Assembly: GCA_025927475.1 (NCBI GenBank)
Contig: JAICLL010000012.1
Location: forward strand, 1 to 64,000
DNA length: 64,000 nt
Source of the DNA: Pirellulales bacterium
Lineage (GTDB): Bacteria; Planctomycetota; Planctomycetia; Pirellulales; JAICIG01
Reading direction: 5' to 3'
Position numbers and translations under genes: made by a program. Position 1 is the first letter of the stretch. Every line of letters begins with the position of its first letter. Positions 50,317 to 57,930 of the stretch are shown here, piece after piece. The notes under the pieces were generated by a model. That model was not told where the DNA came from. It saw only the letters and a list, made by a program, of their open reading frames with translations, and made no database searches.

Positions 50317-51681
50317 CTAGCCCCTGTTGATCTCTTCCCACAGATGCGCACTTGCTTTGATGCCCCGATGATAATCGGCCAGGCAAAACTTTTCGTTGGG
50401 GCTGTGGGTGTTGTCGTCGTTCAGGCCCCAGCCCAAGAGCAAGGTATCGACTCCCAATTGCTGGCGGAAGGTCGAAACGACCGGAATCGAACCGCCCTCG
50501 CGAATGTACACCGGCGCGCGGCCAAAGCCCCGCTCGATGGCCCGCGCGGCGGCCTTTACATAGGGGCTGTCGAGCGGCACCACCACGCCAGGCGCGCCGT
50601 GATAGGCCAGCAGTTCCATGCTGACGCCCAGCGGCAACAGCCGCTTGAGCATGGCCTCCAGCGCCGCGTGAATTTTTTTCGGGTCCTGTCGCGGCACCAG
50701 GCGGAAGCTGAACTTGGCGCCAGCCCGAGCGGGCAAAACCGTCTTCGAGCCTTCGCCTTGATAGCCGCTCCACAGGCCGTTGATATCGAACGTGGGCCGC
50801 GCCCAGCGTCGTTCAAGCGTGCTAAAGCCCGTCTCGCCGGCCGCGGCGGCAATGCCCAACTCGCCGCAGAATTCGTTTTCGTTGAAAGCCAGCTTGGCAA
50901 ACTGCCGGCGTTCGGCGTCGGTCAGCGGCTCGACGTCGTCGTAGAAGCCGGGCACCTGAATCTGCCCGCGGCTGTTGATCAGGGCCGCCAGCATCTGCGT
51001 CAGGGCATTGGCCGGGTTCATCACGCCGCCGCCAAACGTGCCCGAGTGCAAGTCTTGCTTCGGCCCGGTCAGCCGCAGCTCAAAATAGGCGATGCCGCGC
51101 AGCCCGTAGGTAATGGCCGGTTGCTCGGGGGCAAATTGGCTAGTGTCGCTAATCACCACCACGTCGCAGGCCAGCCGCTGGCGGTTGGCCGCGATGAACT
51201 GCTCCAGGTTTTCGCTGCCGACTTCTTCCTCGCCTTCGATCAGAAACTTGAGATTGATGGGCAGGCGGCCGGCGGTTTGCATCCAGGCCTGGGCGCTTTT
51301 CACGTGTGTGAGCATCTGGCCCTTGTCGTCGGTGGCGCCGCGAGCGTAGAGATTGCCATCGCGGCGGGTCGGCTCAAAGGGAGGCGAAATCCATTCGTCG
51401 AGCGGATCGGGCGGTTGCACGTCGTAATGGCCATAGACCAAGGCCGTTGGCGCGCCCGGCGCGCCGAGCCATTCGGCATAGACGATCGGGTGGCCCGGCG
51501 TCTCGCACAGTTCCACCGGCATCTTCAGCCCGCGGAATTGCTCGACCAGCCAATCGGCCGCCCGGCGCACGTCGGCCCGGTGCCGGCTGTCGGCGCTCAC
51601 GCTGGCGATGCGCAGCAATTGGCACAGATCGTCCTCGAAATCGGCGGCGTGTTGTGCCAGGTAATCGTCGATCGTTGGCAT
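50317..51681 (-). CDS. M20 family dipeptidase/carboxypeptidase
   Basis: 454 aa from ATG 51681 (MPTIDDYLAQHAADFEDDLC); the track start adds 20 residues. Zinc ligands fall in VYGHYDVQPPDPLDEW (His), ARGATDDKGQMLTH (Asp), FLIEGEEEVGSENL (catalytic Glu-Glu) and GWGLNDDNTHSPNEKF (His). The domain order is that of PepV/CNDP-type M20 enzymes. Cleaves dipeptides or acylated amino acids. Cytoplasmic, no signal seen. Confidence 0.93.
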   Translation of the reverse strand: MPTIDDYLAQHAADFEDDLCQLLRIASVSADSRHRADVRRAADWLVEQFRGLKMPVELCETPGHPIVYAEWLGAPGAPTALVYGHYDVQPPDPLDEWISPPFEPTRRDGNLYARGATDDKGQMLTHVKSAQAWMQTAGRLPINLKFLIEGEEEVGSENLEQFIAANRQRLACDVVVISDTSQFAPEQPAITYGLRGIAYFELRLTGPKQDLHSGTFGGGVMNPANALTQMLAALINSRGQIQVPGFYDDVEPLTDAERRQFAKLAFNENEFCGELGIAAAAGETGFSTLERRWARPTFDINGLWSGYQGEGSKTVLPARAGAKFSFRLVPRQDPKKIHAALEAMLKRLLPLGVSMELLAYHGAPGVVVPLDSPYVKAAARAIERGFGRAPVYIREGGSIPVVSTFRQQLGVDTLLLGWGLNDDNTHSPNEKFCLADYHRGIKASAHLWEEINRG

Positions 51682-51765
51682 GACGGAAGTCGGAATCAGG
51701 TCGCGATTTTGGTGGGATGTCTGATCGGTTATGACTTTCACGCTCGGGAACCGTACGCGTTAGAC

Positions 51766-51870
51766 CGTAGGGTGGACCGAGCGCAGCGAGTTTCACCGCC
51801 TCAAGCGGCACGACGCGAAAGGTAGCCTTGCGGCCGATGGTGGGACTCGCTGCGCTCGGCCCACCCTACG
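51766..51870. repeat. R2 repeat pair in inverted orientation
   Basis: Two 32-base R2 copies face each other: 51766-51797 (begins CGTAGGGTGGACCGAGCGCA) and 51839-51870 (ends GCGCTCGGCCCACCCTACG). They share all but three positions when inverted, with a 41-base loop. Identical to the 15310 copy in the right arm. Confidence 0.85.
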
Positions 51871-51909
51871 ACTGCTTCGTCTCCATTTCGCGCGGTGGCG
51901 GCCATTTAC

Positions 51910-51915
51910 TATAAT
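51910..51915 (+). promoter_or_regulatory. -10 element (TATAAT) of clpS
   Basis: A perfect TATAAT hexamer lies 30 bases before the clpS ATG, giving a leader of about 23 bases. No good -35 is visible 16-18 bases upstream. The R2 repeat pair ends 40 bases before it. Confidence 0.5.
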
Positions 51916-51944
51916 GACCGGCAGCCCAACCGACTAGGATTGCC

Positions 51945-52295
51945 ATGTCGAACGCCGCCGCCGAAGTATTGGAACCCGCGCCCGCCCCGGAAACGACCAC
52001 CGAGCGCCGCCGCAAGCCCAAGCGCCAGCCGCGCTACCACGTGGTCCTCTGGAACGACGACTTCCACACCTATACCTACGTGGTGCGGATGATGCAAGAG
52101 CTGTTCGCCCACCCGACCGAAAAGGGTTTTCAGATTGCCCGGCAGGTAGACACGCAAGGTCGATCGATCGTGTTGACGACCACCCGCGAGCACGCCGAGC
52201 TGAAGCGCGACCAGATCCACGCCTACGGCAAAGACACCGAGATTGCCGGCTGCCAGGGGTCGATGTGGTCGACGATCGAGGCGGAAGAGCAGTAG
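51945..52295 (+). CDS. clpS: ATP-dependent Clp protease adaptor ClpS
   Basis: 116 aa. A 25-residue flexible N-terminus (needed for substrate hand-over to ClpA/ClpC) leads to the ClpS core: HVVLWNDDFHTYTYVVRMMQ with the N-end-rule pocket Asn-Asp-Asp and hydrophobic Met, then ARQVDTQGRSIVLTTTREHA. It is an N-recognin delivering destabilised proteins to a Clp unfoldase in the cytoplasm. clpA/clpC is not adjacent. Confidence 0.93.
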   Translation: MSNAAAEVLEPAPAPETTTERRRKPKRQPRYHVVLWNDDFHTYTYVVRMMQELFAHPTEKGFQIARQVDTQGRSIVLTTTREHAELKRDQIHAYGKDTEIAGCQGSMWSTIEAEEQ

Positions 52296-52380
52296 GCGGG
52301 CTGAAGTCCGCGAGTCTTTCGACCGATTTTGACAATCAAACTCGGTTGTTGCGGTTAGTGTTTTCCGACAATTTGCCGTC

Positions 52381-52456
52381 GGTGGCTGGGACAGAGGCTT
52401 GCCGATGCCCCGGCTTGTACCGACCGGGGCATCGCCTAGGCTCTGCCCCAGCCACC
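52381..52456. repeat. R1 repeat pair forming a long hairpin
   Basis: A plus-orientation R1 copy (52381-52413) and an inverted one (52424-52456) are separated by only ten bases, so the 76-base element is a near-perfect stem-loop. This looks like the complete form of R1; other copies are single arms. Confidence 0.88.
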
Positions 52457-52492
52457 GCGCATTGACGAACTTGTACTTCAAAACCCATTGAA

Positions 52493-52549
52493 TGGGCCGA
52501 GCACAGCGAGCCAAGAACGGTGGGACTCGCTGCGCTCGGCCCACCCTAT
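52493..52549. repeat. R2 repeat partial inverted pair
   Basis: TGGGCCGAGCACAGCGAGCC (52493-52512) is a shortened R2 arm facing a nearly full arm at 52519-52549 (CTCGCTGCGCTCGGCCCACC). Confidence 0.7.
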
Positions 52550-52689
52550 CCCTGAAACGCGCGGTTAGTCAACAGCCCTGTTGCCGTGTGTCTGCCTTCG
52601 CCTCCGGCAACAGAGAAGAGGGGAAGGGGGTTGGGGGTCTGGGGGAAGGGAACTTGGGGCCTGATGGCCCCTTCCCCCAGCCCGCGAGT

Positions 52690-52805
52690 CGATTTACGGT
52701 TGTCGAACTGCTCGGAGTGGTCGCCGCCATGAACGGTGTTCTACCAACTATCCTCTTCGTGCTCGCGCCGCTCGCAGACGAGCTGCGGTCAGCGCGGCAC
52801 AACAT
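52690..52805 (+). pseudogene. Remnant of a DUF1559/prepilin-type N-terminus
   Basis: The plus frame reads RFTVVELLGVVAAMNGVLPT followed by ILFVLAPLADELRSARHN. Compared with the intact gene at 22702 ([20 protein letters not shown], then [17 protein letters not shown]) the prepilin signature F-T-x-V-E-L-L, the hydrophobic run and the ending are recognisable, but no body or start with a ribosome site follows. It is probably a decayed copy of this large family. Confidence 0.5.
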
Positions 52806-52927
52806 GGGTGTGCGGCGGTCGAAGTGCCTAATTACGGCAGGGCCTGGCCTGGCGAAAACGCCAGGTCGACCATAGGGTGGGGAGGCTACTTCGAGCGCAC
52901 CGAGAGACAGTTCGCCGGCTGAAGCCC

Positions 52928-54016
52928 CTAGCGTCGAGTGCTGTTAGAGCCCTTGACGTTCGTTGGGCGAGCGGCGGTGTTTGCACAATACGGTTCTCCT
53001 TTCTTCCAGACGATATAGACTAATTCGCACAGTTCGCGGGCTACTGCCACCTTCGCCGGCCGTTTGTTGATCTGATCGCCGTGAGTCAAGCGGCGGTACA
53101 GACGATGGAGGCGATCCGGACAGTTCTTACAGTTAAGAAGAATGCCGGCAGCTTCGATGAAAGCCCAGCGGAGCGTGTGGTTGCAGGCATGGCCAATGTG
53201 CCGTTTTCCGCGGCGGTCGGCTGAATCATTCGCCAAAGGCGCCAGTCCCGCATAGCTCGCCAAACATTTGGCATTAGGGAAGCGTTCCACGAGTTCGCCA
53301 ATCTCCGCGCGGATCACATGAGCCAAGACCTGCCCGATGCCGGGGATGGTTTCCAACAAGCGGGTGGTTTCATCCTCCTTCAAGTGTGCTTGCATCCAGG
53401 TCTCGATCTCGGCCAGATGCTCATTGAGCAGATCAATTTGAGCTAGCCAACCCTCAAGCACTGCACGACACGCCTCCGGCAACGTAAGCTCATCAAGGAA
53501 TTTTCGTCCTCCTTTTCCGAACAAGTCGCTAAACGTGTGCAATATGCCTAGGCGGTGCAGGATCGCTTGGACGCGGTTCTTGATGCCAGTTCGTACCTGC
53601 ACCATCGCTTGGCGGTAACGTAGTCGTTCACGGAGCTGCCGTACTTCAGGCGTCGCCAGATAACATTCGGGAAAGATGCCGCGGAGCCAGAAACGGCCCA
53701 GGCGATCGGCATCGATTCGATCGGCTTTGGCTTCGTTCTTGGCTAAGACTCTGATTGCTGGTGGGTGGCCGAGGTGCGGCTCGAGCTCCAAGGCCTGGAG
53801 CAAGTCCGCGATCCAGGGCCAGCCATAGGATCCTTCCATCGCGACGGGAGTGCCCGCCGGAAGTTTCCGCAACTTAGCCTCCATTGCCGCGCGATTGTCA
53901 TGCTCAAGCCGCATGCGTTCACTCACACGAATCTCGCCTTGCTCATTCTGCTGGACTATACTCACTCTGCTGAATTTACGATGAATGTCCCAGCCAATTG
54001 CCATCCGCACGCTCAT
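52928..54016 (-). CDS. IS110 family transposase
   Basis: 362 aa from ATG 54016, with GGAGGT 6 nt upstream. N-terminal DEDD domain: AIGWDIHRKFSRVSIVQQNE (first Asp), PVAMEGSYGWPWIADLL (Glu), KADRIDADRLGRF (Asp). C-terminal Transposase_20 domain with IPGIGQVLAHVIRAEIGEL, SYAGLAPLANDSADRRGKRH and the serine-like region HIGHACNHTLRWAFIEAAGI. IS110 elements use a bridge RNA from a non-coding end and usually lack terminal repeats. The reading frame is complete. Confidence 0.95.
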   Translation of the reverse strand: MSVRMAIGWDIHRKFSRVSIVQQNEQGEIRVSERMRLEHDNRAAMEAKLRKLPAGTPVAMEGSYGWPWIADLLQALELEPHLGHPPAIRVLAKNEAKADRIDADRLGRFWLRGIFPECYLATPEVRQLRERLRYRQAMVQVRTGIKNRVQAILHRLGILHTFSDLFGKGGRKFLDELTLPEACRAVLEGWLAQIDLLNEHLAEIETWMQAHLKEDETTRLLETIPGIGQVLAHVIRAEIGELVERFPNAKCLASYAGLAPLANDSADRRGKRHIGHACNHTLRWAFIEAAGILLNCKNCPDRLHRLYRRLTHGDQINKRPAKVAVARELCELVYIVWKKGEPYCANTAARPTNVKGSNSTRR

Positions 54017-54130
54017 AGCTACCTCCGTCGAGTTTAGTGGGGCGTTGAACAACCCCAAGCCTAAGCTCGGCGAGGTAGCGTTTCATCCCATTACGGCGAA
54101 CGGAAATTGGTTCGCTTAAGCAATAATTAG
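52928..54130 (-). mobile_element. IS110-family insertion sequence (boundaries uncertain)
   Basis: The span given is the transposase plus the spacer before mtaB. IS110 ends cannot be identified by inverted repeats. The non-coding 54017-54130 upstream of the transposase would be the place for a left-end bridge RNA, if this element belongs to the IS110 group with an upstream non-coding region. The right-hand limit could lie inside or at the edge of the mtaB promoter. Confidence 0.6.
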
Positions 54131-55408
54131 ATGACAAGCTCAAGAAACTCCTTTCGCACGGTCACGCTCGGTTGCAAAGTCAACCAGTACGAGACGCAGT
54201 ACGTGCGCGAGGGGCTGCAGAGCGTCGGCTATCGCGAGGCGGCGCCGCAGGAACCCGCCGCGCTGTGCGTGGTCAACACTTGCACCGTCACTGCCGAGGG
54301 CGACGCCAAAAGCCGTCAGACCATCCGGCAGCTTGCCGCCCGAAACCCCGGCGCGCGGATCGTCGTCATGGGGTGCTATGCCACGCGGGCGCCGGACGAG
54401 GTGGCGGCCCTGCCCGGCGTGGCAGAAATCGTCACCGACAAACGCGAGCTGCCCGACCTGTTGGGGCGGTTTGGCGTGGTCGATATTCCCACCGGCATTT
54501 CGCGGTTCGATGGCCGCAAACGGGCCTATGTCAAGGTGCAAGACGGCTGCCTGCTGCAATGCAGCTTTTGCATCATTCCCAAGGTGCGCCCCCACCTGCT
54601 CAGCCGCCCGCCGCGGCAGATTGTCGAGGAAGTGCGCCGCTTGGTCGAGCACGGGCATCGCGAGATCATTCTGACCGGCATTCACCTGGGCCACTACGGC
54701 GTCGATTTCAACCGCGGCCGGCCAAAGCACGACTGGGTGCGGCTGTCGCACTTGGTGGATCGGCTGGCTCGGTTGGAGGGCGACTTTCGCATTCGGCTGT
54801 CGAGCATTGAAGCGACTGAAGTGACCCGCGAGCTGATTGCGGTGATGGCCGAACACGCGCCGCGCGTCTGCCCGCATTTGCACATATCGCTGCAGAGCGG
54901 TTCGGACAGTGTCTTGCGGCGGATGCGTCGTCGCTGGGGCAGCCGGCGGTTTGTCGATCGTTGTCTGTTGGCGCGCGAAACGCTCGACCAGCCGGCGCTG
55001 ACCACGGATGTGATCGTGGGATTTCCCGGCGAGACCGAGGCCGATTTTGACGATACGCTGCGCGTGGTCGAAGAGGTGGGTTTTTCGAAGTCGCACATTT
55101 TTCCGTTCAGTCCGCGGCGGACCACGGCGGCGGCCGAGATGCCCGACCAGGTGCCGCCGCAGGTCAAGCAATCGCGCATCGAGCGTTTACAGGCGCTCCA
55201 GCGGCGGCTAGCCTTTCGTTATCAGCAGAGTCTGCTGGGCCGGCAGTTGCAGGTGATGGTCGAATCGCCGGTGGCCGACCGGCCCGGCTATGCCTATGGC
55301 ACGGCCTGCCGCTACGTTCACGTCGAACTGCCCGCCGGCGCCGAAAGTTATGGACGATTCGCTCAGGTAACGCCTGTATCGATTCGCTCGGAAAGGTTAC
55401 AAGCCTAA
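54131..55408 (+). CDS. mtaB: tRNA threonylcarbamoyladenosine methylthiotransferase MtaB
   Basis: 425 aa. N-terminal UPF0004 domain with TLGCKVNQYET, VNTCTVTAEGDAKSR and VVMGCYATRAP (three cluster Cys), then the radical-SAM motif VQDGCLLQCSFCIIPKVRP (CxxxCxxC), and a C-terminal TRAM-like region. The CKVNQYET and CSFCIIP forms point to MtaB (ms2t6A synthesis) rather than MiaB or RimO. Adds a methylthio group to t6A37 of tRNAs. The EamA gene begins one base after its stop, so they are one transcript. The ATG is only 115 bases from the transposase start. Confidence 0.9.
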   Translation: MTSSRNSFRTVTLGCKVNQYETQYVREGLQSVGYREAAPQEPAALCVVNTCTVTAEGDAKSRQTIRQLAARNPGARIVVMGCYATRAPDEVAALPGVAEIVTDKRELPDLLGRFGVVDIPTGISRFDGRKRAYVKVQDGCLLQCSFCIIPKVRPHLLSRPPRQIVEEVRRLVEHGHREIILTGIHLGHYGVDFNRGRPKHDWVRLSHLVDRLARLEGDFRIRLSSIEATEVTRELIAVMAEHAPRVCPHLHISLQSGSDSVLRRMRRRWGSRRFVDRCLLARETLDQPALTTDVIVGFPGETEADFDDTLRVVEEVGFSKSHIFPFSPRRTTAAAEMPDQVPPQVKQSRIERLQALQRRLAFRYQQSLLGRQLQVMVESPVADRPGYAYGTACRYVHVELPAGAESYGRFAQVTPVSIRSERLQA

Positions 55409-56341
55409 GTGAGCGGCGGCGGAATGAGCCACGAGAGCTCGCAGCCCATTACGTTGACCGCCGCTGGCCTGGCCACGCTCTGCGCTGTGTTGTGGGGCGG
55501 ACTGGCCGTCGCCGTGCGATTTACCCAAGACGGCATTCCGCCGCTGGCCACCGCCGGGCTGCGGTTTTCCATTGCCACCGCGCTGTTGGCGGCCACGGTC
55601 GGCTGGCAGGGCGGGTCGCTGGCGATCGGGCGGCGGCAACTCGCCGCGGTGCTGCCGGTCGGCCTGGTGCTGTTTTTCCAGATCGGCTCGTTTCACTTTG
55701 GTATGGCGCGGACCAACAGCGCGCACGGCTCGGTGCTGATTGGCTCATACCCAGTCTTTGTCGCCTTGGTGGCCCATTTTGCGATGCACGGCGACCGGCT
55801 TTCGCCGCTGAAGCTGCTGGGCCTGATGGTCGCTTTTGTTGGGCTGCTCATGGTGCTGGCGGCGGGAGCCACCACTTCATCCGGAAGCTCCGCTGCCGAC
55901 GCGGTCTCGTTGGGCGGCGACGCGATCATTCTCGGCAGCAGCTTCTTGATTGGCGTCAACACGGTCATGAGCAAGCGTGCGCTGACGGTCGTAGGCGTGC
56001 CGCAATTGCTGTTTTGGAGCAATTTGCTGGCGACGGGGCTGTTTTTCCTGAGCAGCTTTCTGATCGAGGCGCGCAGGCCGTGGCGCTTCACGCCCGACGC
56101 GCTGGGCGGCCTGGCCTATCAGGGCATCGTGGTGGCCTGGTTGTGTTTTCTGATTTGGACGGCGCTGCTGGGGCGCCATCGGGCCAGCCAGGTGGCGGTG
56201 TTCGGCTTTGCCCAGCCCTTGTGCGGCATGCTGTTTGGCGCGTGGCTGCGAGGCGACCCACTCACCGCCGAACTGGGGCTGGGCGCGCTGGCCGTGGCCG
56301 CGGGCATCGTGCTCGTTACGCGGGCCGATCGAGAGGCGTAG
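55409..56341 (+). CDS. EamA/DMT family transporter
   Basis: 310 aa from GTG 55409, abutting the mtaB stop; ATG 55424 (five codons on) is an equal alternative. Ten hydrophobic helices in two EamA repeats: ATLCAVLWGGLAVAVRFTQD and AGLRFSIATALLAATVGWQG in the first half, DAIILGSSFLIGVNTVMSKR and VFGFAQPLCGMLFGAWLRGD in the second. A drug/metabolite-type exporter at the inner membrane. Substrate unknown; coupling to mtaB is by transcript, not obvious function. Confidence 0.9.
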   Translation: MSGGGMSHESSQPITLTAAGLATLCAVLWGGLAVAVRFTQDGIPPLATAGLRFSIATALLAATVGWQGGSLAIGRRQLAAVLPVGLVLFFQIGSFHFGMARTNSAHGSVLIGSYPVFVALVAHFAMHGDRLSPLKLLGLMVAFVGLLMVLAAGATTSSGSSAADAVSLGGDAIILGSSFLIGVNTVMSKRALTVVGVPQLLFWSNLLATGLFFLSSFLIEARRPWRFTPDALGGLAYQGIVVAWLCFLIWTALLGRHRASQVAVFGFAQPLCGMLFGAWLRGDPLTAELGLGALAVAAGIVLVTRADREA

Positions 56342-56392
56342 TCGACTGGAACGGCACGGAGGGCGTTCCCTGCAGACGTTTTCGGTAAACGC

Positions 56393-56398
56393 TACAAT
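56393..56398 (+). promoter_or_regulatory. -10-like element (TACAAT) of the CDGSH gene
   Basis: TACAAT ends 31 bases before the ATG at 56430. No matching -35 is seen. It suggests that the CDGSH gene has its own start point after the mtaB-EamA unit. Confidence 0.4.
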
Positions 56399-56429
56399 GC
56401 GCGTTGTTCACCTAGCCCGAGGATGCTTC

Positions 56430-56663
56430 ATGCCGCCTATCGTCACCATTCGCACCCGCAACAACGGTCCCTTTGTCGTCGAAGGTCCGGTGATCATTTG
56501 CGACGCTCAGGGCAATCCGTTTCCGATTAATCCGGATAAACCGAACATTGCCCTTTGCCGTTGCGGCCATTCGGCCAACAAGCCTTTTTGCGACGGCGCG
56601 CACAAACACTGCGACTTTCAAGCGGCGGAAACGGGCGTGTTGGTGAAACGTGATGACGGATGA
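56430..56663 (+). CDS. CDGSH iron-sulfur domain protein
   Basis: 77 aa from ATG 56430, with GAGG 7 nt upstream; the track ORF starts far back in the EamA gene. The 2Fe-2S motif CRCGHSANKPFCDGAHKHC fits C-x-C-x2-(S/T)-x3-P-x-C-D-G-x-H exactly. It is the compact, single-domain bacterial form with an N-terminal PFVVEGPVIICDAQGNPFPI strand region. The cluster (3 Cys, 1 His) suggests an electron-transfer or redox-sensing role. Confidence 0.93.
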   Translation: MPPIVTIRTRNNGPFVVEGPVIICDAQGNPFPINPDKPNIALCRCGHSANKPFCDGAHKHCDFQAAETGVLVKRDDG

Positions 56664-56892
56664 GCGCCAGCTTCCAGCCCAGCCGGTGACAAGTTATCCC
56701 CATGCGGCGGACACGAGTCTGTTGGTTTCGTGCCGTAAAAAATCGCTTGCGCGCCGCGGTTTTCTTGGTGTCGTTACCTTGCCCGTGTTCTTGACGACAG
56801 GTGTTGTTTGTTGCGCGATCAAGCGCTGCTCTAGAATCGTTCCTTCCGAGTTTCGGAGCCAGGAATTGTTCTATCAGCAGTGAGGATCACGC
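56664..56892. other. Intergenic region before the lineage-specific gene
   Basis: 229 bases. A track ORF (56650-56883, 77 aa) overlaps the CDGSH stop and has one hydrophobic stretch, but no ribosome site or family character, so I leave it out. A GAGG at 56882-56885 serves the next gene. No repeat family member was seen. Confidence 0.4.
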
Positions 56893-57786
56893 GTGGCAGA
56901 ATTATCGGCATCATCGTTCGAGTCGAATACGGCGTTGGCGGACACGGCGGAAACCACACGGAACGGCGACATCGCCAGCGAATTGCACGTGGCCCAAGCC
57001 GACCAGGCGTCGCTCGGCTTCATTGGTCAGTGGCGGGGATTGATCAGCACCACCAATTGGGAAAAAGGACGGATCATTCACGAGTGGCGCGAGACTTTGC
57101 GGGCGGCCGGCGCCGCGGCCACGCAATATTCCGACGAAGCCTGGAGCCGTCGCGTCGGCCAGGTGAGCAGCCAGCACGTCGGGCGGTTGCGGCGCGTGTA
57201 TGAGCGATTCCATGACCAGCGCGAGCAGTTTCCGCGGCTGTATTGGAGCCACTTTCAGGCGGCGCTCGATTGGGCCGACGCCGAAATGTGGCTGGAAGGC
57301 GCCGTGCAAAGCGCGTGGCCGGTGAGCGAGATGCGCTCGCGCCGCTGGGAAGCCTTGGGAGACGTCGCCGCGGAAAAACCGCGCGATGCCGAGGTGGTCG
57401 AAGCCGAGTTTGACGAAGACGCCGATCCGGCCGCCGAGGGCGAGTTGAGCGAAGTGCGCGACCCGGGTGATGAGCGCAACGGCGACCGCGGTTCCCGCTT
57501 AGACGACGCGCAAGGAGATGAGCACGAATCGGAGGTTGCCGGCAGCCAATCGGGCGTGGCCTTCGACGTCGATGCGGCGGACTATCCCGTCGATTCGCCC
57601 GACGCGCCGGTGCGTCCCTTTGCCAACCTGGCCGAGCTGCCCGACGACCTGACCGAGGCCTTCGAGAGCTTTAAGCTGGCGATTCTGCATCATAAGCTGG
57701 CCGGCTGGCGCGAGGTCAGCCGCGACGATGTCTTGGCCAGTCTCGACTCGCTCAAGCAACTGGCGCTGGCGCCGACGGAAACGTAA
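56893..57786 (+). CDS. Conserved-looking unknown protein, possibly DNA-binding
   Basis: 297 aa from GTG 56893, with GAGG 7 nt upstream. The first half is helical and basic: FIGQWRGLISTTNWEKGRII, EAWSRRVGQVSSQHVGRLRR, YERFHDQREQFPRLYWSHFQ and DAEMWLEGAVQSAWPVSEMR. The segment around SRRVGQVSSQHVGRLRRVYE could be a helix-turn-helix, similar in style to DUF3102-type phage proteins. The second half (~165-230) is very acidic and low-complexity, and the C-terminal 60 residues are helical (LTEAFESFKLAILHHKLAGW). I believe related proteins occur in other planctomycetes. Function unknown. Confidence 0.6.
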   Translation: MAELSASSFESNTALADTAETTRNGDIASELHVAQADQASLGFIGQWRGLISTTNWEKGRIIHEWRETLRAAGAAATQYSDEAWSRRVGQVSSQHVGRLRRVYERFHDQREQFPRLYWSHFQAALDWADAEMWLEGAVQSAWPVSEMRSRRWEALGDVAAEKPRDAEVVEAEFDEDADPAAEGELSEVRDPGDERNGDRGSRLDDAQGDEHESEVAGSQSGVAFDVDAADYPVDSPDAPVRPFANLAELPDDLTEAFESFKLAILHHKLAGWREVSRDDVLASLDSLKQLALAPTET

Positions 57787-57899
57787 TTCGCCGTTGAGTG
57801 AATGACAGAAACCGTATGGGCAGAAAAATGGGCAGCCAGGCCACGCCGTCTGTTTTCGGAGGCTAAATGGCCGTGCGGCGAGCGGACGTTTCGGCATAA

Positions 57900-57928
57900 G
57901 TTGCCTTTCGCTCCGCGAAAGTAGCGCT
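57900..57928. repeat. R5 dispersed repeat copy
   Basis: GCCTTTCGCTCCGCGAAAGT followed by AGCGC, matching 42902-42929. It lies two bases from the stop of the HD-domain gene. Confidence 0.65.
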
Positions 57929-57930
57929 TA

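Larger units (their letters stand above)
52296..52927. other. 632-bp repeat-rich intergenic region between clpS and the transposase
   Basis: Contents from left: an R1 inverted pair (52381-52456), an R2 inverted partial pair (52493-52549), a GGGGGAAGGG/CCCCTTCCCCC purine-rich patch (52616-52680), a decayed prepilin-like fragment (52690-52805), then unassigned sequence up to the transposase. The track ORF 52492-52875 runs over all of these and is not a real gene. Confidence 0.6.

Noticed and set aside
50344-51825. 493-aa plus-strand ORF over the M20 peptidase
   Set aside because: Shadow of the M20 gene; runs into the R2 repeat pair and has no recognisable domain.
52492-52875. 127-aa plus ORF between clpS and the transposase
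   Set aside because: It reads through an R2 copy and a purine-rich patch; only the prepilin-like piece (52690-52805) has any family character, so it is treated as a remnant, not a gene.
56650-56883. 77-aa plus ORF after the CDGSH gene
   Set aside because: Overlaps the CDGSH stop, no ribosome site, amino acid use unlike its neighbours; a real small membrane protein cannot be fully excluded.
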